This document shows positions 21,264 through 29,881 of a stretch of DNA of 29,881 nucleotides, in pieces. The notes beneath the pieces were generated by a model. It saw only the letters and a list, made by a program, of their open reading frames with translations. It had not been told where the DNA came from and did no database searches. The stretch spans positions 1 to 29,881 of the forward strand of contig JNVV01000110.1 in NCBI GenBank assembly GCA_000733355.1, in the 5' to 3' direction. Within the stretch, counting starts at the first letter, position 1, and each line of letters begins with the position of its first letter. Position numbers and translations under genes: made by a program. This DNA is from Falciphora oryzae (taxonomy: Eukaryota > Ascomycota > Sordariomycetes > Magnaporthales > Magnaporthaceae).

Positions 21264-22295
21264 ATGTTTGCTACCGCTGCCGCTTCTCCTCCGCCTTTTG
21301 GAAACGGTAGCAACGATCCGTTTGGTCGTGTAAATCTTTTCGCTCCCGTTTGTTGTCCGTATTTAATTTATAGCGTGGCTTAGCACTAGCGCGATAAAGG
21401 CCGTCGCGCCGTTAACGCAATTGATTTAACGGGCGATTCGTCGGACGAAAAGCATACGGCTCCCGTTTACTAAAAGTACGAATGTAACGCGTATTTCGGC
21501 AAATCCAAAATCATTAAAGTTATGGTTTGCAAAAAATACCGGCCTGGTTAGGTTTGTAACCGTTGCCGTCGTGGGAAAACGGCGGGCTGTAACATTTCTA
21601 ATGCTACTTACGTTTTAAGTCCTGCCTTACGCCGTACCCGACGCGACTTTTTCGCTTTAACGATTAGCGACCGTCATATTGCCAAGCTTAATATCCTTTC
21701 CGGCAAAAGCTCGCGTTCTATCCTTACCCGCGAATACCTACTCGCCCACCAATACTAGTCGCGGCTTTTTAACGAAACCAATACGAATTTTAACCGTTAG
21801 TATATTTAAAACGCTAACCTTGCGGGCGACGCTTTAGTTCTTAGCAACGCGGCTAGTACTCCCTTTCGTCGCGGCAATTAGAGCTAGCAGCTTATGGACA
21901 CGCTTATCCGCGGCTTCGGCTTTATGCAAATAGCTAGCCCTTTTTTTTATATTTCGCGTAGCGGCGCCGTTAACCTTCCATAGCGAGCCCAAATGGAAGC
22001 GGAGCGTCGCGCTAAAGCGCGTAACGCCCGGCTTATTAACGCCATCAATTAAATGGCCGCTAACAACCGTATCCAATTTAATAGCGATTTGGAACGTCGT
22101 CGTTTTACTTACCGTTCCGAATCGCGTCGTCGCTCGCTTTCGCTTTCCTTTCGTATTGCTTGGTACCGTAAAAAACGTCGTCGTCGTTAGGATATTTACT
22201 ATAGCGGTAGCAGTTTTTTTTCCCGTTAGTTCTGTTCCCTTTCCATATTCGAAAAAGAAACGTTTGCCGACGATAATAGTAAGGGTGGAAATTAG
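21264..22295 (+). pseudogene. Opposite-strand gene inside chromovirus 2, unknown function
   Basis: An ATG at 21264 opens a frame of 344 codons with no frameshift and about 14 TAA/TAG codons, which is the decay pattern of a true gene under RIP. Seen: a Pro-rich start (SPPPFGNGSNDPFGRV), IDLTGDSSDEK, a cysteine cluster at 21483-21590 (CNAY, VCKKY, VCNRC, AGC; the Tyr of CNAY probably was Cys), and an Arg-rich C-terminus ending in RRSLSLSF and a four-Arg run. The cluster recalls small fungal Cys domains of the DUF3716 kind, but this is weak. It converges on gag-pol, whose stop is at 22349. It could be a captured host gene or an accessory element gene. Confidence 0.6.
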
Positions 22296-22348
22296 TTTCG
22301 GCTTTTTTTCGTATTTTATATACGGGGTTTTTGGTTTGGGGTTAGGTG

Positions 22349-25300
22349 TTAGGCGTAATGGCAGTTTGTCGTATTAGGTTTTTATTTTTCGTTAAAATAA
22401 AGGGTCGTATTATTCCGCGTTTCAAACGGCTATTTCCGTTCGTTTGCTAGCTTTCTTTTAGTTCGAGGTAATACAGCTTTCGTAATACGTCCTTTTTGTT
22501 TTCGAATTGCGGCGGTTTGTTTTTTTTTATTTCGCAATTTAGGGCCGTTGTAAGTGTATGCATCCCCCTATTAGGCTTTGAATTCCTCTATCGCTACTAT
22601 ATCCTTAATTTTTTCTAATAGTTCCTACGTTATTTTATCGTATCCTACCCACTTTATTAATGCTTATCTTTTCCCCCGTTTTTTAGCGTTTTTTATAGCC
22701 AAAATCTTTTCCACAAGCCATTTTTCGTAAAGTTCGCCATCTTTCGGTAATAGGATTAAAATGGGTCCTGGACGTGTGTTTGTGTTCGTTTGTAACGGGA
22801 ACGGGTCGTTTACTGCCCGTTCTATTAGTTCGACGTAAAAGTTAAAATAAATACCCTTAGGCACATCTAACGTAATATTAAAAGGATTAAGGACCGCAAC
22901 CACTTCGAATTTATCCGCCACCCAATTTAGCTTTTTACTAGGCCGGTTTATTTTAATATTACGGAAAGACAGCTACACTTTATCGCCTATTTTGTACTTT
23001 TCGGCTAAGCGGCGGAATTTATTAGTTTGTAACTTTTATTGTTATTATACAAATGCCGCAACTGTAATAGCTAATTCCAATCCTTCCTATAAATAAGCTA
23101 AAAAAGCGGAAGCACGCCCTTTTTCACTTGCTTTAAATGCGTTATTTGGCGGTAGGTATGTTAGGATTAAGTTAATATTAAAACCTAATAGCAAACGGTT
23201 GGGGCTATATCCCGTAATAGTTAAATCCTTATTATTAAACGCGAACTAACAAACGTCGAGGTATTGCGACCAATCGGTTTATGCAAAGGTAATAAAACAG
23301 CGCAAATAATATTAAACTTCCTAATTCGCTTTTTTTATACCCCCGTTTATTTCCGGGTAAAAAAAGGTAAAAAGCAGCTGTTAAATTTGTATTTAGGAGC
23401 ATAATTCCGTCCAAAATTCTCCTACCCAATTCGAACCCCTATCGGAAATAATACTGTCCGGAAAGCTACGGAATCGCCATTATACTAATCGGAACCGTAC
23501 TACGCATTTTTTCGCTCTTATAAAATGCATAGCTTCGAGCTAGATATATTTCGATAACCTATCGGTAATAACCATTAAATATTCCGGCCCCCCTTCGATC
23601 GCGGGAAATTTTATCATAAAATCTATCGAAATGTTTTTCCAAAACTGGTCCGGCACCGGAAGGGGGCGTAATAGCCCTTATTTATGCCGTCGAAACGGGC
23701 GGGATTTGCGGCAAATATCGCAATTGCGAATAAACCAAACCACATCCCGTAACATCCCGTCCTAATAGTAATCGCGGTATAAAACGGCGAATATATTATT
23801 CCGTCCCATATAGCCCACAATTAAAAAAACGTGCACTTTTTGCGTCAAAATGGTCGTTAATAGCTCCTAAACTGGAAGCCATAGTCGCCTTTTGTATTAA
23901 AACGCTTTTTATGCATTAATATCACAATCCGCTACTTATGTTTTAATGTTAGCCTTTAAAGGGAAACTGCGCGCGTTTTATTAGACTGTTACAAATCTCC
24001 GCTTATATATTTCGTCGTAGCGTAATACTTCATCCTACAATTCCGTTAATACTTGTTCGCGGAAAATAATAGCTCCCGTTAGGAAGGCCGTAATGTGGTC
24101 GTAACTTGCTTTTCGTAACTAAATTAAATTTAACAGCAAAGGCTTTTTCGTAGCTAGCGTAGCTTTATTGCTAAACCACTCCGGGGGTTGGTCGGCTATC
24201 GATACGGAATTAATATAAACTTCCGTAAGCGCTATACGTTAAATAAGTTATACCGGTTACAGTAATATCGCTTTACGTACGCCTTTTTCTTCGTCTTATT
24301 CCCTTCGGGATAGCGCGTCCGGTAATACCGCGTGCTTCCCCGGTCGGTATTGCAAATTGTAATCGAATTTAGCTAATATTTCTACCTAGCGCATTTATTT
24401 TTCGGTTACTTTTTAAAGCTTCGAAAAATATTCCAAAGCTTTATAGTTCGTAAAAATTAGGAACGGTTTAAATACGCTTTAAAGTTTTGCGTTCCAAACT
24501 TTTAAACACTTTATTACCGCGAAAAGCTTTTTATCGTAAATGGTATAATTGCGCTAAACGTTATTTAATTTGGCGGAATGGTAAGCGACTAGCCGCTATA
24601 AGCCATTTTTTTTTATTAGGACAAACAGCTTCTTAAAACCGTCCCGGAACAATTTATTTCCAATTTTATATCCCGTTTTAAATCCTATTGTACTAACACC
24701 GGTATTTGTATAAAAACTAGCTTAAACCGCTCGAAAGCTTCGTTAATTTTAAAATCCTACCGGTACGGGGTTCCTTTTTTAGTTAAAGCTTATAATAATA
24801 CCGCCAGCTTTAAATATTTGTCGATAAATTCTCGGTAAAAGTTAGCGAACTTTAAAAACCCGCGAAACCCCCTAAATCTTTTCGGTACTTTCTAATCGCG
24901 AATAACGCGGATCTTTTCCGGATCGGTTTGGACCCCTTTTCCCGCTTTAACGATAAACCCCAAATATTTTACTTTTTACACAGCGAAATCGCTTTTTTCC
25001 AGGTCCAAATTCAATCCGGCGTCTCTTAACCGGCGGAAAACCACTTTCACCTTTTCCCAATAATTTTTGCGGGACCTTAAAAAAAAAATAAATACGTCAT
25101 CCAAATAAACCGATACGAAATCGTCGAAAATATCGCCTAAAACGCCGTTAATATAGCGCTAAAAAGTTATTAGGGCTCCTACTAACCCAAATAAGCAAAC
25201 TAGCTATTCGAATAACCCGAACCGAATTCAAAATGCTATTAAATGCTCGTCGCCTTATACTATCCTAATTTTATAAAAAACGGCTCGGACGTCCATTTTA

Positions 25301-27461
25301 GTAAACCATTTCGCCCCTAATAAAAAACGGAATATTTCTTTTACAAATAGCAAAAGGTAGCGGTTTTAAAATATAATCGCGTTAAGCGCGCGGTAATCTA
25401 CGCATAAACGCCATCCTCCTAACTATTTGCGAACTATAAAGACGGGTGCTACCGCTAATAATAAACTAGCGCGAATCCACCTTTTATCCATCAGCTCGGT
25501 AATTTATCTTTATAACTCCAAAAGTTGCTCCTTCGGTATGCTATATAAGCGCCCCTAAGGGAAGTCCGGTATAAAACCGTCGTCGTTTTTTTTCAATTTA
25601 ATATAATAGTTTAAATTCCCCCGGTATAAAGGCAAACCTAACGCTTTAACCTTATCGAAAAGGTCGGCGAACTCCGCTAGCTTTTTAAACAGCTTAGGTT
25701 TTAATCGTTTCGGGGAAAGTGTTTCGGCTATAAGCTAAAAAATTCGTATTATTTCTTTTAAAAAGGTGGCCGCGAATTTATAGCCCTACTACGGGTCCCG
25801 CCGTTATCTCCGGCAAGCCGCGGCAAAAATGCTGCCGATTACTACCGAAAGCTTTTCCGAAATTGGCCGAACTTTCGCCTCTTTCACTACGAATTGGCCG
25901 GTTTTTCTTATTCGTAAACAGTTCGAAACCGCGTCGAAAGTGACTTGTTCGTTCTTCATCTACGGGAATCCTAAAACAACGTTTTTAGGCATTCCCGGGA
26001 TAATATAAAATAGGACGGGTTTAACCCACCCGTTTATATCCATTTCGCACTTAGCAAAATACCTAATAGCTATCGGAATCCTACTTAAAATAGTTCCAAG
26101 TTGCCGAAGTTTATAAAGTCGTATTTTTTCGATTCGATTCCTTATTGCGAAACTTTCGCTTATTGCCGCGTAACACTAGCAACCTAAATCCACTTATACA
26201 TTAACAAATTGGGAAAAGTTAAGCAATATTAGCACCAAAAACGGGAAGCCGTCCATACTGCGTTCGATTTCCTTTAACTCATTTTTCCACTTTTTTTTAA
26301 ATGGTCCTTTAGTTGCAATTTGTATCCGCTACCGCAATCTCCCCCCCTAGCTAAGTTTTTCGTTAGGGGCTACTCTTTTCCTTCCTCGGTGCCGATGCTT
26401 TGGGTGGCGGCTACTTTAGTTTTTTTAAGGTTGGCTGCGCTCCGGTAACGGCAAACCCGTCGCTCGTATTCTTTGCTACCGCAATTTAAGCATGCTCTTG
26501 TATCCCGGCGCCGCTAGAACTCCTTTTAAAACACCTATAAGGCGCGTAGCTTGCGTAAAGGGTGCGTGTCGGTGTGGGTTGCGTTAACGCTTGTTATCGG
26601 GGTGTTTTCCGTATTTCCTCCGGGGTAAGCAGGGGTAGGGGATTGTAACGATTTTTTACCGAATTTGTTATCCAAATCGATCGCTTTTAATGCTTAGGTA
26701 ATGCGTTTGTATACCGCTACCATTTCCTAATAGAAGTTAGCGTCGTAGTAGCCCGCCACCGCCGCTAGGCGGATGCGGTTGGAAATACAAAAGCGAAAGT
26801 AATTAATTTTCATTTTATCGGCCCAAGCCAACCCTCCGGCAAACGTTAGTAGCATTTCGAATTTGGTATAAAATTAAATAAATGTTTGTCCGGACTCTAT
26901 TCGGTATGCTTCCAATTTCGTTAAAGCCTAAGCCTTTTTATAGGGGTTGTTAAAAATGGTGCCGAAGTGGAAAATAAATGCTTTTGGGTCGTACAAACTG
27001 TTAGAGCCCCCGATTTCGTAATACGATCGTACCATATCTTAAATATTCGGGGCCAGGTTGGATTATACGTATTTGAACTGGTTGCGGTGGTCCCCGATAA
27101 AGTCCTTGTTACGGGCGAGCTTATATTCGATCGCGTTCTTTTACGCGTTAAAGCCTTTTCCGTTGCTAGTGTAAGGTGTCGGATTTTTAAGGGGGAGTTG
27201 TTTGGGTGCGTTAAGCGCTACGTGGGCTGCTAGAAGCTGGTTTTTCTGCTCCGCTATCACCTTTGAGGTGTTTTTGCGATAAGCGACGAAAAGCTTGTTA
27301 GTACTGGCTTGGAATTCCTGCTGCTGTTGCTCGGCTGCGGCCAGTCGTTTTTGGAGGCTCGCGATGGTTTTGAGAAGAATGTTTCGGGGGAGGGGTATTG
27401 GCGCGCCGGACGTAGCAGAAGTCAAGCCCCCGTTACCGTCCCCGGCGTTTGGGGTTGCCAT
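22349..27461 (-). pseudogene. Gag-pol of chromovirus 2, stop-riddled
   Basis: Gag starts at an ATG (27461), only 39 nt after the 5' LTR. Its zinc knuckle at 26451-26492 reads CLNCGSKEYERRVC with the metal-binding His changed to Tyr. A protease remnant (PKNVVLGFP) is near 25975. The RT has YLDD at 25096-25107 and LGFIVKAGKG and FANFYREFI downstream. RNase H is followed by YRPGKHAVLPDALS (about 24340). Integrase has SDRGSNW with Asp at 23441-23443, but the catalytic Glu codon at 23333-23335 is Lys (text GGIKKAN). The chromodomain is at about 22600-22730 (KWLVEKIL, ALIKWVGYDK). Gag, RT and RNase H-integrase lie in three frames; the last shift is at a T9 run, 24606-24614. Non-functional. Confidence 0.9.
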
Positions 27462-27500
27462 TATTATAATCCTTTGGTAAGGGAAAAGATCTTCTAGAAA

Positions 27501-27680
27501 TGTAATAAACCGGACTACGGGTTGGTCGCCGGTAGGGGTTATAGTGATGTTATTTTGGAAGATGAGGAGGAGGAAGAGAGGAACTATAAGGAAGGTTGTA
27601 AGGCTTTTATATATATACGAGTTGGCTTAGGGGCTACCCCTGAGCTACTACTTCCGTGCCCCAAGCACGGAACTATGACA
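27501..27680 (-). repeat. 5' LTR of chromovirus 2 (element sense)
   Basis: 180 bp with the same ends as the copy at 20531. In element sense it runs TGTCATAG to TTATTACA and contains TATATATATAAAAG as a likely TATA region. Confidence 0.93.
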
Positions 27681-27685
27681 AAGTA
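27681..27685. repeat. Target-site duplication AAGTA, right
   Basis: Matches 20526-20530. The empty site would read GCACG-AAGTA-CGACG. Confidence 0.9.
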
Positions 27686-27779
27686 CGACGTTTAAGCCGC
27701 CCCAGCTTAGCCGTTTTAATAAACCTGCCCCCTACACTCTACAACGAACTAAGCCGGGTTGCCGACGCCTAAAAGCTTA

Positions 27780-28790
27780 AATAAGCAGCGGGTTATTTAC
27801 CTTACGCTGGGGGTGGTCCAGGTGCCGCGGCGCTGCATAGCTTCGATTGGCAATGCCCCCGTATAAAACGACCGTTTAATACGCAATGCAAACGTTCGGA
27901 GCTCGAAACCCCAAAATTATATACGTAATGGGTTAGCGCAAAAGGTTTGCCGATGCTCGATATTGCTCCTCGCCGACCGCTGTCGCGTCGTTATCTTCGG
28001 CTAACACCTGGCTTTGTTAGCCGCCCGCTATCGATACCAACGACCGCTGCTGCGGCGTAAATGCCGCTATACCGTTAGCACTTTCGGCAGCCGCCCGCTC
28101 CGCTATAAACGATTTGCCGCCGGGCGTTACCCGTCGTTGGTCGCCGCACTATTTCCTCCTCCTTTAGCTTTTTGCGCAAATGCCGTTTCGATAATATTAT
28201 AACCCCGTAGGCCCCGCCGACCCGCATTTTCCGCGACCTCCCGCAGCCCCGGCCGGAGCGATAGGTGCAAAACCGGCGTATAGCCGTCCGCGACCGCATC
28301 CAGCTTTTCGACTAGCGCAACCAGCTCGCGCGGGAGGTCCTCGTTGCCCGTTAAGGGGCGTACCTTAATGGGCCCTTCGGGCTCGACCTTTAGCTCCGCC
28401 CGCCTTTTACGCGGGCTGCTGCTGCCGGTGCGTCGGCTAGTTGTGGTGGAAGAGGACGCCGAGGACGCTAGCAGGGTCGTAAGGCGGCCGCGGGGTAGGG
28501 GTAGGCGGGCGGTTACAGCGGGACGGGGGGTTTGCTCGTTAGCGTCGCCAATTGCTGCTAACGCAGAGCCGGTCCGGCTGGCGAGGGCGCGGTGCTGCTT
28601 CGGCGGGGCGTGTTTATGGTACGCGGAGCCGGCGGCCGCGGGGCGGCGCGAAGGTTGGATCCGTCGCTATCAATCCGGGGAGGCGACGGCGGGCTATTGC
28701 GGCGCTTGCGCTTGCGGCCGAAGGGCGGTTGCGAGGATTCGTCGGGCAACGCGCAGATTTAGCGGAAAATATTGGCGTTATCGCTTATTA
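27780..28790 (-). pseudogene. Possible degraded minus-strand gene in a GC-rich island
   Basis: A minus-strand frame stays open from about 28790 to 28130 and reads like protein: a low-complexity Ala/Ser/Pro start, then EGPIKVRPLTGNEDLP (28380-28330) and PRELVALVEKLDAVADGY, a likely helix. A second frame then continues with AERAAAESANGIAAF and further coding-like text down to about 27790, as if one base had been lost near 28140. No family is recognised. GC-rich DNA gives long chance frames, and plus-strand frames (28344-29030) are open too, so this is tentative. Confidence 0.25.
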
Positions 28791-29039
28791 GTAGCGCGTG
28801 TAAGTTTCGAATCGCAAACGACGCTGTGCGAGGGTTTTGGAAGAGGGCAATTAACGCCGATCGATAATGTTTTATTTAAATTGCAAAGAGCTGCGGCGGT
28901 TGGGAAGAAAATGGCTGCGCGGCCGAAGTTTCCCCGACGCAATTGTAGTCCGCGCGCTCCCGCCCCATTTTCGTGCTCGCGACCCATACGCCGTTTTTTA
29001 GCTAGATTGGATTTGGGCAAATCTGGGTAGGGAGATATG

Positions 29040-29370
29040 GCGATAAAGGTCACATAAAAGGGCTAGGCAATATATATCCTAAGGGAATTAAGACACAACC
29101 TCTATATAAAGAATAAAAAGTTAGGCCTTGTTTTTTTGCAGGCGAGTTCGAGCTCTTTAAAAAACCGGTTAAAAGCCGACTCGGCCTGGTGCCAGCGACT
29201 GCACACTGCTATCATAGCACGGTAGGCCTTTTTAGGTTTGCCGTTCCTTAAGCCCTCCCAGGAAGGGCGGTTACGTGGCGGCCATTAGCCCGTGCACCAA
29301 TTGGCCGCACGGAAAACCCTGCCAATTAATCCCGGTGCTCCGCACCGAAATTCCTTCCATTTCCTTAGCT
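29040..29370. other. No gene seen
   Basis: AT-rich at the left (TATATA and A-runs), GC-richer later. Nothing coding, no tRNA and no repeat recognised. Confidence 0.5.
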
Positions 29371-29652
29371 TTAAATAACTAATTCAACTCTACGAATACA
29401 TCGCAGCCTCGTTTCTTTGCCCGATACGGATACCGTAACACCAAAGGAGGATTTTAATACGGTAAACGGGCCTCCACGGGTTTCCTCGTGGCCGCCCTTT
29501 TCGCAAAAGGCGCATTGGCCAAGTAGGCCTTCGTAGCTGTTTTGCTTTATAACCGGTTTCCTTGTAACATTTCCCGGCAAATGCCTCACCTTCCCCCGAA
29601 AAAATTTTCCTATCGGACCCGCTGTTAGGGTGCTGCTAAAGAACACGGCCAT
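29371..29652 (-). CDS. Small unrecognised open frame with a CxxC motif
   Basis: The ATG at 29652 gives 93 codons. The frame extends upstream to a TGA near 29690, so the start could instead be lost. It contains GQCAFCEKGGHEETRG, a possible half zinc site, in a basic, soluble-looking protein. There are no RIP-type stops. Codon use looks plausible but the length is within chance. No homolog is recalled. Confidence 0.3.
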   Translation of the reverse strand: MAVFFSSTLTAGPIGKFFRGKVRHLPGNVTRKPVIKQNSYEGLLGQCAFCEKGGHEETRGGPFTVLKSSFGVTVSVSGKETRLRCIRRVELVI

Positions 29653-29673
29653 CTTTGGTACTGGTTCTACCAA

Positions 29674-29881
29674 AATAAGCCGGTAGCACCATCAGGGCAC
29701 TAACAGGCTATTTGGCTTGTTTTTGCTCGCGTTCTCCGACTCCTTTCAACAACGACGTCGGCAACGCAACTGGGCCAAAAGAGCAGAGAATGGCTGGCAA
29801 AGGTATGCGGGTGCCTATTGCCAGTCGAGGGGAAGGCCTGCACCCTATCGCCCAGGGCGCGCTTCGCGCGCGCCGAAACCT
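29674..29881. other. Right edge, no gene seen
   Basis: GC-rich and without a supported frame. A short GC palindrome lies at 29856-29874. Confidence 0.5.

Larger units (their letters stand above)
20531..27680 (-). mobile_element. Ty3/gypsy chromovirus 2, full length, with an extra opposite-strand gene
   Basis: 7150 bp between 180-bp LTRs with a perfect AAGTA duplication. Gag-pol is on the minus strand, so the 5' LTR is 27501-27680. Protease, RT, RNase H, integrase and chromodomain are present in Ty3/gypsy order, all with RIP stops. The LTRs differ at about 11 positions, all transitions. The roughly 1.6 kb between the end of pol and the 3' LTR holds a degraded frame on the opposite strand. Confidence 0.93.

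Noticed and set aside
28344..29030. 228-codon plus-strand open frame
   Set aside because: Arg/Gly/Ala-rich text typical of a chance frame in GC-rich DNA; the opposite strand reads more like protein.
29856..29874. GC palindrome GGCGCGC/GCGCGCC as a terminator
   Set aside because: No T-run and no gene ends there; intrinsic terminators are not expected in fungal nuclear DNA.

Overview
This window looks like a repeat-rich, gene-poor block from a filamentous ascomycete (Pezizomycotina). The grounds are two Ty3/gypsy chromoviruses, a Tad-type LINE, a fungal NB-ARC/TPR NOD-like receptor gene with two short fungal-style introns, and decay that matches repeat-induced point mutation (RIP). Long reading frames survive almost without indels but carry many TAA/TAG codons where glutamine or tryptophan is expected. 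Both LTR pairs, and a dispersed 388-bp repeat pair, differ only by C/T and G/A transitions. No database search was run; family names rest on motifs read by eye.

Layout. Positions 1-1276: 3' part of a LINE ORF1 (gag-like, three Cys/His knuckles), open and not visibly RIP-damaged. 1277-8270: chromovirus 1 (+ strand, 295-bp LTRs, gag-pol in one frame, C-terminal chromodomain), RIP-degraded. 8271-9366: the RNase H end of a LINE ORF2. The endonuclease/RT part of the LINE is missing and element 1 has no target-site duplication. 10134-10521 and 16289-16676: two direct copies of a 388-bp repeat. Between them are an assembly gap in an acidic minisatellite, a DUF6589-like protein frame (+, at least 888 codons) and, convergent to it, a RecQ-like SF2 helicase frame (-, 844 codons). 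A hairpin and a MITE-like inverted repeat lie just before the second copy. 16682-20171: a degraded NLR gene (N-terminal domain, NB-ARC with a phase-2 intron inside the Walker A codon, acidic linker, about twelve 42-residue TPRs). 20531-27680: chromovirus 2 (gag-pol on the - strand, 180-bp LTRs, 5-bp duplication AAGTA), which also carries a convergent opposite-strand frame of 344 codons with a cysteine cluster. 27686-29881: GC-rich sequence with no recognisable gene and two weak minus-strand candidates.

Every recognisable gene except the LINE ORF1 fragment is a pseudogene here. The most interesting unit is the DUF6589-like/RecQ-helicase pair between direct repeats, which could be the remains of an undescribed mobile element. 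Next is the extra opposite-strand gene inside chromovirus 2. Both are inferences from sequence layout and need copy-number and boundary checks.
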